From a virus: a stretch of DNA of 64,000 nt. The stretch is taken from IMG/VR virus record IMGVR_UViG_3300025112_000005, positions 1-64,000 of that record. The stretch is one strand, 5' to 3'. The translations under genes were made by a program, and so were the position numbers. Each line of letters begins with the position of its first letter. The first letter of the stretch is position 1. The notes under the pieces are model-generated. The model was not told where the DNA came from, made no database searches, and was given only the letters and a program-made list of their open reading frames with translations. Positions 28,617 to 38,207 of the stretch are shown piece by piece.

Positions 28617-28895
28617 ATGCCCGTCCGACACCTGAAGATCCGCAACTCCAAGCTCTACGGCACCCGCGTGTTCAACGTGGATGCCGAAGGTCGTGTGACC
28701 GCGGAGGACGGGAGCAACCCGACCCCCGTGGAGGCGGCGCGGTTCGCCACGATGGCCAATTACCACGTGACCCCCGACGACGCGGATGCGGCGGTAGAGC
28801 CGCACGCGACCAAGGCGCCCGAGCCCGAGCCCCCGAAGGCGAAGGCGAAAGACGCCCAGGCGCGTCCCCCGCGGCGGCGCAAGCGCAGCAAGTGA
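28617..28895 (+). CDS. Hypothetical protein upstream of terminase, 92 aa
   Basis: ATG with CGGAGG upstream. A beta-rich N terminus (LKIRNSKLYGTRVFNVDAEG) is followed by a short helix and a basic proline/lysine tail ending RRRKRSK. Small DNA-binding or head proteins look like this. Overlaps the terminase start by four bases (GTGA). Confidence 0.55.
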   Translation: MPVRHLKIRNSKLYGTRVFNVDAEGRVTAEDGSNPTPVEAARFATMANYHVTPDDADAAVEPHATKAPEPEPPKAKAKDAQARPPRRRKRSK

Positions 28896-30613
28896 GCATC
28901 GCGGCTCAGCTCCTCGCGACCCCCGAGGGGCGCCGAGGGCTGGCCGCGGGGTCCCCCGCTTTCTTCGACACGCTTTATTGCGGGATGCGGCAGGCGGCGC
29001 ACCGACGGCGCTGGCTGGACGTGGTCGAAGAGACGATGGTCACCGCGCGGCGGACCCGTCGGAAGGGGCGGCTGCTGCTGTTGGCCCCGCGTGACCACGG
29101 CAAGACCGAGCTGGCGATCAGCCTTGCGCTGCGGCAGGTGTGTTTGAACCGCGACGTGCGGATCTTGTGGATCAGCGAAGCGGCGGGCGTGGCAGAGAAG
29201 CGCGTGCGGCGCCTACGGTCGTTGCTTACGTCGGACAAGGTCGCGGAGGATTGGTGCAGCGCCCCGGAGGCGGGGCTGGGACCTTTCCGAGCGAACGACG
29301 AGAAATGGACAAACACCCAGCTCTACGTCACCCGCAAGCTGGCCAGCGTGGACCCCACGATCGAGGCGGTCGGCAGCGGCGGCGCAATCACGGGCGGTCA
29401 CTTTGATCTGATTCTGTGCGACGACCTGGAAGACGACCGGACGACGTACACGGAGGGCCAGCGCGAGAAGACGCGCACGTGGTGGGCGGGCACCGTGCTT
29501 CCAATGCTCAACCGCGGCGGAACGCTGGCGGTGATCGGGACGCGCAAGCACGCCGACGACCTATATGCCCGGCTGCGGAAGTCGCCATTGTGGCGCGTGA
29601 TCGAGGACCCCGCGATCCTGAAGTGGCCCGACGCGCACGAGGTTGAGACGGAGCCCGACCCGAAGACCGGGCAGGAGCTTGTCACCCGGATCCGCGTCGA
29701 GGGCGATTCTGAAGTGCTGTGGCCCGAGGAGCGCCCCATCGAGTACCTGCTGGGCGAGCGCTACGGCATGGGCTCGCTGTTCTTCGCCCGCGAGTTTCAG
29801 CACCAAGTGCAGGACGACAGCGCGGCGGCGTTCAAGTGGGAGTGGTTGGAGCTGGCGAAGAAGCGCGGGCGCGGGCTGCACCTGGGCCAGCTCCCGCCCG
29901 TGGAGGACCTTCTGCTGGTGCAGGGCTGGGACCTTGCGCTGGTGACCGACGAGGATCGAGCGCGCGCCCAGGACAGCGACTACGTGGTGGGCATCGGCTG
30001 GGGCAAGGACCCGAAGACGGGTGACCGCTACCTCGTGAGCGGGCTACGCAAGCGCGGCATGTCCCCCGGGCGCATCCGGGGCGAGGTCATGGGCGAATTC
30101 GAGGCGCTGGGCGGGCTGCGCAAGGTGCGTGCGGTTGGCGTCGAGCGGAACGCGTTCGGGGAGCTGCACTACATGGGGCTCAAGCGGACGACGGACCTAC
30201 CGATCAAGCCCCACATGACGACGGGGCCGAAGAAGGCCGACCCGTGGGAGGGCGTGCCCGCGCTGGCCACGCTCTTCGAGAACGGAAAGGTGGTGCTGCC
30301 CTACCACCCCGACGACCCCGAGGGGCGGGCGTTCGTGGACGTGCTGTGCGCGGAGCTGTGGGGGCTGGGGCGCGAGGCGCACGACGACACCGTCATGGCG
30401 CTGTGGATCGCGGAGTGCGTGCTGCGCGGCGCCGGCTTCCAATACCGCGTGGCGACGGGCGACGCGATCCACGAGATGGCGGGGACCGTGTACGACGAGC
30501 CCCCGATCAAGGCAGACGACAGGCGGTCCCAAGAGCTGTGGGACGGCATCGCGGGGATGTTCCCCGGAGCGGATTTCGGAGACGATGATGACGACGACGA
30601 AGCTGATCCGTAA
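28892..30613 (+). CDS. terL: Terminase large subunit
   Basis: 573 aa, GTG in a GTGA overlap. The ATPase has a Walker A-like loop APRDHGKT (residues 65-72) and Walker B DLILCDDLED (about 170-180). The nuclease domain has GWDLAL (about 345) and the C-terminal acidic pair AHDDTVMALW (about 495). It drives DNA into the prohead and cuts the concatemer. The very acidic C terminus ending DFGDDDDDDEADP is unusual. The P-loop lacks the first Gly of the classical motif, as in several phage terminases. Confidence 0.88.
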   Translation: MSIAAQLLATPEGRRGLAAGSPAFFDTLYCGMRQAAHRRRWLDVVEETMVTARRTRRKGRLLLLAPRDHGKTELAISLALRQVCLNRDVRILWISEAAGVAEKRVRRLRSLLTSDKVAEDWCSAPEAGLGPFRANDEKWTNTQLYVTRKLASVDPTIEAVGSGGAITGGHFDLILCDDLEDDRTTYTEGQREKTRTWWAGTVLPMLNRGGTLAVIGTRKHADDLYARLRKSPLWRVIEDPAILKWPDAHEVETEPDPKTGQELVTRIRVEGDSEVLWPEERPIEYLLGERYGMGSLFFAREFQHQVQDDSAAAFKWEWLELAKKRGRGLHLGQLPPVEDLLLVQGWDLALVTDEDRARAQDSDYVVGIGWGKDPKTGDRYLVSGLRKRGMSPGRIRGEVMGEFEALGGLRKVRAVGVERNAFGELHYMGLKRTTDLPIKPHMTTGPKKADPWEGVPALATLFENGKVVLPYHPDDPEGRAFVDVLCAELWGLGREAHDDTVMALWIAECVLRGAGFQYRVATGDAIHEMAGTVYDEPPIKADDRRSQELWDGIAGMFPGADFGDDDDDDEADP

Positions 30614-30827
30614 CCGCGGGCTGGGGCCGACTCAACGCAAGGTGTTGGAGGCGCTGCGTTCCGAGGCGGTGTCATGGACCCGCGCGGAGCTGGAAGAGAT
30701 CACGGGGTGTACGATCCCGCAAGTACGCAGCGCGCTGAACGGGCTGCTACGCCGGGAGCTGGTGGCGCGCGCTCGCGACGGCGACCACAAGACAGCCCCT
30801 TGGGTCTGGTGGGCGCTCAGCGAGTAG
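30585..30827 (+). CDS. Small winged-helix DNA-binding protein
   Basis: 80 aa. LGPTQRKVLEALRSEAVSWT, then AELEEITGCTIPQVRSALNG and LLRRELVARARDG is a classic winged helix. It overlaps the end of the terminase gene by 29 bases. It could regulate the late unit or bind packaged DNA. Confidence 0.6.
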   Translation: MMTTTKLIRNRGLGPTQRKVLEALRSEAVSWTRAELEEITGCTIPQVRSALNGLLRRELVARARDGDHKTAPWVWWALSE

Positions 30828-30836
30828 CCGTGTAGG

Positions 30837-33800
30837 ATGGGCGGCGGAATGCTGACCTATGCCGAGCTGATCAAGGCGCACGCGGCGACCTACCATGGCA
30901 AGGGGCGCCGTACGGGTGTGCCGGGGCACTACAGCTACGACTACGACGAGCCCGCGCGGCGGGGCAGTGGGCGCGGCCAGCGCAAGCGGGAGGCGCTGGA
31001 GGCGGCGGGCCAGCTCTCGTTGCTGGGTCCAATGCAGCCAAGCGCGGCGCCCCCCGCCGCCCGTGAGGAGCCGAAGCCCGAGCGCCCCCAGCTCGCGCAC
31101 GACCACCCCGCGGTGAGTGAGCCCAGCGCGCGCATCACCCGGTACGACCTGAAGCAAGCGGCTGGCGTGCGCGCCGAGCTGGCGAAGATCGCGGACGAGC
31201 TGGAGAAGCTGCCCAACGGCGCAGACTGGCGACATGGCCGAGCGCGCGAGCTGGTTCGCGAAGTGGGCCGCGCCAGCACAAACGTCTTGCGGTGGGCGAT
31301 GAAGCTGGAGCTGTGGGACAAACCCGACCACGAGGGCGGGCTGGACGCATTGATGAGCGGGCTCAACCGCAGCAGCGTGCTGGAGGGCGGCCCCCAGGCG
31401 ACCGCGCGGCGCCTTCGGCGCATTCACAGAAAGCTGGCCGCGTCGGCGAAGCGTGGGACTGAGGACGTGTCCCACGAGGAGCGGCTGGAGACGCAGCAGG
31501 TGGGCGCCGTCCAGCTACAGGTCAGCAGGCACGAGGCAACGCCGGAGATGGCCCGTTCGCTCGCTCACGATCTGCGCGAAGCGCAGGGGCGCATGAAGCG
31601 CGCGGGGTTCCACGAGGCGTACAAAGGCGGGCGGGTCACCCTCAAGAAGCACGCGCGGGAGCACGAGGCGCGATACATGCGAAACGGCCGGTCAGCGGAC
31701 ACGGTCGAGTGGAACACCAATTCGCTGGGTACGCTGGGGGAGCACGAGGAGACAGTGGCGTCCATCGTCCACGAATTCGGACACCGGCACTACTACCGCA
31801 ACCTGCCCAGCCGCGCCGTTGAAGGGTGGGACGCCGAGTCTGCGCGCATGGTCAACGTGGCGCGCGAGGACGTGGACAAGCTGGCCGACTACACGGCGCG
31901 CTTCGCCAGCGACGCGCAGCGCGACGGGGCCACTTACAGCGAGAGGCTGGGGACGGAAAGCGCGTTCTCCGAACGGGTGCGTGCCCACATCACCAATGAC
32001 CCTGACCTGGACCCGGAGACCCGCGCGCTTTACACGGCGATGGTGGGGGTCGTGGGGGAAGACCTGGAAAGCAGGCTGACGACCACCTGGGCGCACCCCG
32101 GCGACCGCCAGCACGGGCTTGACGATGTGCGGAAAGAGATGCGCGAGAAGCTGGTGGGTGCGCATGTGCCCGTTCACTGGACAACGCAGTACGGGAGCAC
32201 CAAGCCAGAGGAGGCATACGCGGAGGCGTTCAAGCTCTACGTGATGCGAGGCCCCCGAGCCCTGGGTGAGCGCACCCGAAAGTTCTTCGAGCACATTAGC
32301 AGCCTGCGCAAGGCGCAAGGCGCGTTCTCAGCACCGCTGGACACCGTGATGGAGCACCGGAAACAGCTCCGCGCGGGGCGGTTGGTAGACGCGATGGATA
32401 AGGCGCTGGGGGTTTTCCGATGCAGGCGTGGCACGCCGAGGGGCTGGCGCTGCTTTGCGGATCTGGTGAAGGCATACACTGCGTATCGCGGGAAGGGCAC
32501 GCGCCACGGCTCCCCGGGGAGCTACACCTACACCTACGACGATGAGCCCAAGGCGAAGGCGAAGAAGAAGGGGCGCCACACGGTGCTCCCCACGTGGGAC
32601 GCCCCCGAGCGCATCGACCTGACTCTGGTGGGGTGCAGCAAGTCGAAGGTGGACCACGACGACCCCGTGGCCGTGCGGGACCTGTACCGCAAAGACCTGT
32701 GGAACAAGCGGCGGGGGTTCGCGGAGGCGCGCTCGCGCCACGGCACCCCCTGGGCGGTGGTCAGCGCCGGCTTGGGCATTGTGGACCCCGACACCCAGGC
32801 GACGCGCTACGACACCCAGGTAAAGGATTTGAAGGGCGACGCGCGGAGCGAGTGGGTGCGCAACACGCGCGAGAGCCTGCGGCAGAAGCTACCCCGCGGC
32901 GGGCGCCTGGAAGTGATCGCCGGGCGTGACTACGTGGCGATGCTGCGGGAGGCGGTCGAGGGGCTGGGCATCGAGCTGGTTAACCCGCTCAAGAGCGTGG
33001 GCACAGGCGACGGGAAGCACTGGCTGGCGGCGCAGACGGATCTGCTGAACAACAAGCCCGCGCCCCGGGAGCCTGAGCAGCTGCGCCCCGCGCAGCAGCA
33101 GCTCTCCCTGTTCGGCCCCGACGACTGGCCCAAGAAGCGCGCGGCGCCCACGCTCTCCGCGTACGCCGAACTGCGCCCCCTGCGAAAGAAGCACGCGGCG
33201 GCAGAGGGTGCGTGGAAGAGGGTGCTGGGGGCAGCGGAGCGGCTGCTGGTGGCGACGGACTACGCGGAGCCCCACACGGTCGAGACGACCCGAGGGACCT
33301 ACAAGTACAAGGGGGGCACCCATCGACCCCCCCAGGCGAGCGGGGGGCGGCTGGCGCCCGAGGTGACCCACCAGTTTGCAGGCGTGCTCCCGCAGGGGCG
33401 GCTTACGCCGGAGAAGCTACATGCGGGGAGGCTGGCGGCGGCGGAGACGATGGCGCGGACGATGAGCCTGGACGAGACCCCCGCGGGTGTTCCGCGCTGG
33501 TGGAAGGCCGAGCGGAAGAGGTTCGTGGACGCTGTGGCGGAGCTGCGCGGTGCGCGTGACACGTACACGTCGATCACGCGACTGTTCCCGGGGAAGCGCT
33601 TCGAGACCCCGAAGGTAGGCCGCGCCCTGGAGAAGATGGCCCTGGAACGCCGAGGGCTGGAGCGCGAGGCGGACGAACTAGACATCCCCCTGCGGCGGTA
33701 CTTCGCCAGCGGGTCCAACAACGCGGGGGAGATTCGCGGGTTTGCTGCGCTGGGCATGAACGTGGGCGTGGCGGTGGACCAGATCAACAGCGCGTCCCTG

Positions 33801-34799
33801 GAAGCGATCCGAGAGCTGCGTGGCAACGGAACCCAGGTGTTCGTGGACTCCGGCGCGTTCGGAGAGGTCAAGTTCAACGTGCCGAACAAGAAAGGCAAGC
33901 TGCCAAAGCCGGACCTGCCCATCGGCCCGTACACGGTGCGCCCCATCACACACGAGGACTGGACCACCCGACTGGCGCTCTACGACCGCATCGTGGACGC
34001 GGCGGGTGCCCAGGCGCACGTCGTCGCGCCGGACAAGATCGCCGACCAAGCGACGACGCTGGAGCGAATGCGGAAGTACGCGCCGGAGATGCAGGCGCTC
34101 CGCGAGAAGGGCGCCAACGTGCTCGCCCCGTTGCAGGGCGGCGGCGCTCTGACGCTGGCGCAGTTTGAGGACAAGGTGACCGAGGCGCTAGGCTTTGACG
34201 ACTACGTGCGGGCGATCCCGATGAAATCGAACGCCACGAGCCCCGAGGTCTTGGAGGCGTTTCTGGAGGAGCGACGCCCGAAGCGCATCCACCTGCTGGG
34301 CCTGGGGCCGAGCAGCGACGCGTTCCCCGCGATCAGGGAGATGATCCAGCGGGTCAGCCCCCATACGTCCGTTACGCTGGACAGCGTGGCAATCACGGCG
34401 GCCGTGGGTCGCCCCAAATCAAAGAAGACTGGGGAGCTGCTGGAGCCGCGCAAGCTGTCCCGGGCGACCGATTGGGTGAGACGAGAGATGAGCCCGCAAT
34501 ACGACAGAGACGCCGATTACACGGACCTGATTGGCGCCCCGAGCGAGTGGATGCCGCTGGCCCAACAGCAGCGCGTTGCGCGCGACCTGGATGCGATGGG
34601 GCACGACGGGGCTGCGTTCTTGCGCGACCCTGACGGGTGGCTCCAAGAGGACGAGGGGGACGGTGCCCCGCCGAACTACGAGCTGCCGGAGGTGGCGCAC
34701 CTAATGGATCAGGTGTGGGGCAACTGGTGGGAGGACCGGGACGAGCACACGGCGGCCGTCAAGCGCGCGGCCGTGATGGAAGCGTGGGCGGCATCGTGA
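30837..34799 (+). CDS. Polyvalent protein: zincin, DUF6884-like and TGT/DpdA-like domains
   Basis: 1320 aa (an ATG four codons in is also possible). Tag YHGKGRRTGVPGHYSYDYD near residue 20, then QLSLL (59-63). Zincin motif HEFGH at 312-316. A second tag YRGKGTRHGSPGSYTYTYD lies near 560. A DUF6884-like domain follows (LVGCSKSKVDHDDPVAVRDL, about 595-740), then a clamp-type QLSLF at 755-759. From about 954 comes a TIM-barrel-like region with DSGAF (1004-1008), APDK, LAPLQGG and HLLGLGP, resembling TGT/DpdA enzymes that exchange guanine for a 7-deazaguanine. It may modify DNA, or attack host components after entry. Domain calls are by motif. Confidence 0.65.
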   Translation: MGGGMLTYAELIKAHAATYHGKGRRTGVPGHYSYDYDEPARRGSGRGQRKREALEAAGQLSLLGPMQPSAAPPAAREEPKPERPQLAHDHPAVSEPSARITRYDLKQAAGVRAELAKIADELEKLPNGADWRHGRARELVREVGRASTNVLRWAMKLELWDKPDHEGGLDALMSGLNRSSVLEGGPQATARRLRRIHRKLAASAKRGTEDVSHEERLETQQVGAVQLQVSRHEATPEMARSLAHDLREAQGRMKRAGFHEAYKGGRVTLKKHAREHEARYMRNGRSADTVEWNTNSLGTLGEHEETVASIVHEFGHRHYYRNLPSRAVEGWDAESARMVNVAREDVDKLADYTARFASDAQRDGATYSERLGTESAFSERVRAHITNDPDLDPETRALYTAMVGVVGEDLESRLTTTWAHPGDRQHGLDDVRKEMREKLVGAHVPVHWTTQYGSTKPEEAYAEAFKLYVMRGPRALGERTRKFFEHISSLRKAQGAFSAPLDTVMEHRKQLRAGRLVDAMDKALGVFRCRRGTPRGWRCFADLVKAYTAYRGKGTRHGSPGSYTYTYDDEPKAKAKKKGRHTVLPTWDAPERIDLTLVGCSKSKVDHDDPVAVRDLYRKDLWNKRRGFAEARSRHGTPWAVVSAGLGIVDPDTQATRYDTQVKDLKGDARSEWVRNTRESLRQKLPRGGRLEVIAGRDYVAMLREAVEGLGIELVNPLKSVGTGDGKHWLAAQTDLLNNKPAPREPEQLRPAQQQLSLFGPDDWPKKRAAPTLSAYAELRPLRKKHAAAEGAWKRVLGAAERLLVATDYAEPHTVETTRGTYKYKGGTHRPPQASGGRLAPEVTHQFAGVLPQGRLTPEKLHAGRLAAAETMARTMSLDETPAGVPRWWKAERKRFVDAVAELRGARDTYTSITRLFPGKRFETPKVGRALEKMALERRGLEREADELDIPLRRYFASGSNNAGEIRGFAALGMNVGVAVDQINSASLEAIRELRGNGTQVFVDSGAFGEVKFNVPNKKGKLPKPDLPIGPYTVRPITHEDWTTRLALYDRIVDAAGAQAHVVAPDKIADQATTLERMRKYAPEMQALREKGANVLAPLQGGGALTLAQFEDKVTEALGFDDYVRAIPMKSNATSPEVLEAFLEERRPKRIHLLGLGPSSDAFPAIREMIQRVSPHTSVTLDSVAITAAVGRPKSKKTGELLEPRKLSRATDWVRREMSPQYDRDADYTDLIGAPSEWMPLAQQQRVARDLDAMGHDGAAFLRDPDGWLQEDEGDGAPPNYELPEVAHLMDQVWGNWWEDRDEHTAAVKRAAVMEAWAAS

Positions 34800-35314
34800 A
34801 CGCCCTGGTGCCCCCGCAGGCGTGGCACGCCGAGGGGCTGGCGCTGCACGAGCGCATGAAGCTGATGCGCTATGAGCTGGCGCAGTGTGGCTGGCGCATC
34901 TGGAAGCGCCCGAAGTGGAGCACGCACGCGTTCAAGGGCACGTCTATGACGTTCCACCCGCTGCGGCTGATGGTGACCCGTGTGGGGGTCGACCTGGAAG
35001 ACGACGCCACCCCGCTCTCCGAGGCAACGCTGTTCGCGCACGAGATGGCGCACGTGCTCCAGGGCGCGGGCTCGCGCGTGCTCTGGACGCTTCGCTACCT
35101 GCTGTTCCCCGGCTTCCGGCGCGCGGTCGAAGAGGAGGCGTTCGCGCACGGGATGGCGCTCGCGCTTGCTGCGGGGCACACGGGCTGGCACTACAAGGAT
35201 CCGGCTGTGTTGCGGCCCCTGTACCTGTTGAAGCGTGACGAAAGCACCGCGGAGCGTGTACACCGTCGGGCGAGGGATCTGGTAGCATCCGGCGCAGGAG
35301 GTAGCACCCCATGA
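34796..35314 (+). CDS. Small zincin-type metallopeptidase
   Basis: 172 aa, GTG in a GTGA overlap. The HExxH motif LFAHEMAHVLQGAG (H82-E-M-A-H86) is followed by a helix and EEEAFAHGMALA about 35 residues later, which could supply the third ligand. A minimal zinc protease, the second of four HExxH proteins in this block. It may cleave host or virion proteins. Substrate unknown. Confidence 0.65.
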   Translation: MNALVPPQAWHAEGLALHERMKLMRYELAQCGWRIWKRPKWSTHAFKGTSMTFHPLRLMVTRVGVDLEDDATPLSEATLFAHEMAHVLQGAGSRVLWTLRYLLFPGFRRAVEEEAFAHGMALALAAGHTGWHYKDPAVLRPLYLLKRDESTAERVHRRARDLVASGAGGSTP

Positions 35315-35646
35315 GCACGTTCACGACCCGCAGCAAAGCTGCGGCCAACGTCGTCCCGCCCAACGCCGATGTGGTGGTGATGGGGAAGGCGGACCTGGGC
35401 TACCGCCCCGCGGACATGAACGCCTATTTTCAGATCCACGTCCGAGGACTGGACGCCGGGACGTATGATCTGGCGCTGTCGCTTGCCGACGACCTGGACA
35501 ACTTCCGCGACCACCAGACCAACGCAACCGAGAACGACTCCGTGATCGTGGACGGGCCGTTGGTCGAGGCGTTCCGGTTCACGTTCACCGGGCTGGGCGC
35601 GGGGGCGGCCCCGATCTGCTACGTGAAGGGCCAGCGGAAGGTCTAG
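35311..35646 (+). CDS. Hypothetical beta-sandwich protein, 111 aa
   Basis: MSTFTTRSKAAANVVPPNAD, then MNAYFQIHVRGLDAGTYDLA. Beta-rich with regular strands, like a small structural or decoration protein. ATGA overlap upstream; the tail-fibre genes follow. No family assigned. Confidence 0.5.
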   Translation: MSTFTTRSKAAANVVPPNADVVVMGKADLGYRPADMNAYFQIHVRGLDAGTYDLALSLADDLDNFRDHQTNATENDSVIVDGPLVEAFRFTFTGLGAGAAPICYVKGQRKV

Positions 35647-35649
35647 CGG

Positions 35650-36051
35650 GTGGCCACCCTACGCGGCGAAGTAACCGGATCCGCGAACGCCAACAACGCG
35701 GCGCGGCTGGCCACGATCTGGGGGGACGGGGTTCTTGTCTACGACACGGACGATGACCGGCTCTACGTCGGCGACGGGGAGACCGCAGGCGGTAATCCGC
35801 TCGCTGAGGGCGGGACTACGCCCATCCCCGGGCACCCGCATTTGTTTCAAGGAGATGGGGCCACGACCGTTTTCACGCTACCGTGGACCCCGTTGACGGC
35901 TTCGGCCCGTGTGTGCCGAAACGGCTTGCAGATCGAGCGAAGCCCGACGCCTGGGGATAAGGACGAATTCCTGATCGCCGGTAACAAAATCACTTTCGGG
36001 GCTCCCCCCGGTACGCTGGACCGTCTTTCGGTCTCGGCGTGGACCCGCTAG
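35650..36051 (+). CDS. Tail-fibre/tropism-determinant-like small protein
   Basis: 133 aa, GTG start. VYDTDDDRLYVGDGETAGGN in the first third is the usual short N-terminal module of phage tail fibres and Mtd-like tropism proteins. The C-terminal part (GDGATTVFTLPWTPLTASAR, then CRNGLQIE) is a fibre repeat that recurs in the next protein (RNGLRGEQ). Probably an adaptor or short fibre. Confidence 0.6.
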   Translation: MATLRGEVTGSANANNAARLATIWGDGVLVYDTDDDRLYVGDGETAGGNPLAEGGTTPIPGHPHLFQGDGATTVFTLPWTPLTASARVCRNGLQIERSPTPGDKDEFLIAGNKITFGAPPGTLDRLSVSAWTR

Positions 36052-36071
36052 AGCGAGAGGGAAAGCAGCAC

Positions 36072-38147
36072 ATGGCCATCAAGATCGCCAGCGACCAGAT
36101 TCAGGACAACGCCGTCCTGACTGCCGCGATCACCGACACCGCGGTCACCGCGGCGAAGCTCGCCAGCGGCGCCGCCGTCGCCAACGTCGGCACGGGCGGC
36201 ATCAGCTCCACGGAGCTGGGGTCCGACTCCGTGACGCAGGCCAAGATGGCCGACGACTCAGTGGGCACCGCGGAGATGATCGACGCCAACGTGACCGCCG
36301 CCAAGCTGGCGTCGGGCGCTGCCGTGTCCAACATCGGCGCGGGTGGCATCACCAGCAACGAGATGGGCTCCACGGCCAAGAACAGCGCGCTCGCGTCGAA
36401 GGCGTGGATGGAGGAGGTGGTCAGCGCCGACGAGTCGAACCCGTCCGCGTCGTCCGTCGACATCAAAACTTCGCTGAGCTTCGGCACCACCACGGGAGTG
36501 GGCGGCGCCACCATCGGCGCCACCGCGGGCATCCCGGTGCTGATCGAAGAGACGGGTGGCGCCGACTCCGGCGACTGGAACAACACGGACTCCCGCCCCG
36601 CTGCCATCGGCGGCGACGCGAAGCTCTACCGCTGCGAAGTCTTCAGCACCGCGGGTGAGGAGATCGTGGACGCGAACGAAAAGCGCGTCTGGGCGGTGAT
36701 CACGTGTGACGGCACCCGCCTGACCACCGACGCCTACACCCTGCGCTTCATGTCCGGCGAGTACGGATCCGGCAACGAGGGGGCGTACACGATGGCACAA
36801 GCGTTCTTCATCGTGTACCCCCAGGTGACCGACCTGTCGAACATGACCCTGGGCTCCAACCGCCTGGGCATCGTCTCGATCAGCAAGGAAGCCGCGGGCA
36901 TCGCCACCGGCCAGATCGGGACGGGGGAGCTGGCCCTCGACGCCGTGACCCAGGCGAAGATGGCCGACGACTCAGTGGGCACCGCGGAGATCCTGAACGC
37001 GAACGTGACCGCCGCCAAGCTGGCGTCGGGCGCGGCCGTCTCCAACATCGGCGCGGGTGGCATCACCAGCAACGAGCTGGGCACGGGCTCAGTGATCGCG
37101 GGCAAGATCGCGACGGGCGGCGTTTCGGCGGCGGCTCAGCTCGCCGCAAACGTGGTCGAGACCGCGAAGATCCTCGACGCCAACGTCACGGCGGCGAAGC
37201 TCGCCAGCGGCGCGGCCGTCTCCAACGTCGGCGCGGGCGGCATCACTAGCAACGAGCTGGCCACGGGTTCGGTGATCGCGGGCAAGATCGCGACGGGTGG
37301 CGTTTCGGCCGCGGCTCAGCTCGCCGCAAACGTGGTCGAGACCGCGAAGATCCTCGACGCCAACGTCACGGCGGCGAAGCTCGCCAGCGGCGCGGCCGTC
37401 TCCAACGTCGGCGCGGGCGGCATCACCAGCAACGAGCTGGCCGCGGGTTCGGTGACCGAGGCGAAGATGGGCAGCTTGCTGCTGTCCCAGATCCGCAACA
37501 CCGAGTCGGTTGGCCCGCTGGAGACCAAGCTCGGTGGCATTCTAGGCAGCGGCGCGGCGTCCCTCGCCGCGGAGACTGCGCTGGCCGTCTCCGAGAAGGC
37601 CGCGCCGGACATGAGCGTGGACGTGGCCGCGGGCACGTCGTTCAACGAGAACGGCGACCGCTTCGTGCTGACCACCCTCCAGAACGTCTCGGTGAGCGCG
37701 GCGCCCACGGCCGGCAACAGCCGGTACGACGTGGTGGTCATGTACGGTGACGAGCTGGTTACGATCCGTGCGGGCACCCCCGCCGCCACGGGCTCGCACA
37801 CCGAGCCGACCCTGACCACGGGCGACGTGAAGCTGGCCGTGGTCGACGTGGAGAACGGCGACACGACGATCGTGGATGCCAACATCTACGACCACCGTCG
37901 TCGTGCCAACTGCACCCGCGTGGCGGAGAAGTTCGCCCCGTCGGGCTCGGACGTGACACTGGCTTTCCGCACCCGCCGCGGCGACCCCCAGGTCTTCCGC
38001 AACGGTCTGCGCGGTGAGCAGGTCGCGGCGGCTGCGACCGATGCTGACCAGTACACCGTCGACCAGCTCCCCGAGCAGGACGCGACCATGATCACGTTCG
38101 GCGCGTCGGTCAGCGGGGACACCATCCTCGTGGACTACGAGGGCTGA
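36072..38147 (+). CDS. Repetitive tail fibre protein, 691 aa
   Basis: The protein starts MAIKIASDQIQDNAVLTAAI. Repeats of the type VTAAKLASGAAVSNIGAGGI, SNELG and AGKIATGG run through the first 480 residues, like other thread-like fibres. A globular insert (about 110-290) and a C-terminal domain (FNENGDRFVLTTLQNVSVSA ... IYDHRRRANC ... VFRNGLRG) follow. It should bind the host surface. Two neighbouring DNA units of about 180 bp (37081-37260, 37261-37440) are nearly identical. Its position between terminase and portal is unusual for a fibre. Confidence 0.75.
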   Translation: MAIKIASDQIQDNAVLTAAITDTAVTAAKLASGAAVANVGTGGISSTELGSDSVTQAKMADDSVGTAEMIDANVTAAKLASGAAVSNIGAGGITSNEMGSTAKNSALASKAWMEEVVSADESNPSASSVDIKTSLSFGTTTGVGGATIGATAGIPVLIEETGGADSGDWNNTDSRPAAIGGDAKLYRCEVFSTAGEEIVDANEKRVWAVITCDGTRLTTDAYTLRFMSGEYGSGNEGAYTMAQAFFIVYPQVTDLSNMTLGSNRLGIVSISKEAAGIATGQIGTGELALDAVTQAKMADDSVGTAEILNANVTAAKLASGAAVSNIGAGGITSNELGTGSVIAGKIATGGVSAAAQLAANVVETAKILDANVTAAKLASGAAVSNVGAGGITSNELATGSVIAGKIATGGVSAAAQLAANVVETAKILDANVTAAKLASGAAVSNVGAGGITSNELAAGSVTEAKMGSLLLSQIRNTESVGPLETKLGGILGSGAASLAAETALAVSEKAAPDMSVDVAAGTSFNENGDRFVLTTLQNVSVSAAPTAGNSRYDVVVMYGDELVTIRAGTPAATGSHTEPTLTTGDVKLAVVDVENGDTTIVDANIYDHRRRANCTRVAEKFAPSGSDVTLAFRTRRGDPQVFRNGLRGEQVAAAATDADQYTVDQLPEQDATMITFGASVSGDTILVDYEG
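37081..37440. repeat. Tandem repeat of about 180 bp in the fibre gene
   Basis: 37081-37260 and 37261-37440 align with only scattered differences and keep frame, adding 60 residues each. Such units allow fibre-length variation by recombination. Confidence 0.75.
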
Positions 38148-38168
38148 TCCGGGTCACCATCACCACGA

Positions 38169-38186
38169 CCGGGGCTCGCCCCCCGG
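38169..38186 (+). terminator. Hairpin after the fibre gene
   Basis: CCGGGG (38169-38174) and CCCCGG (38181-38186) form a short GC stem in the 60-base gap after the fibre gene. No T-run follows; attenuation at most. Confidence 0.35.
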
Positions 38187-38207
38187 CACCAGCCTGGGGT
38201 CGAGTAA

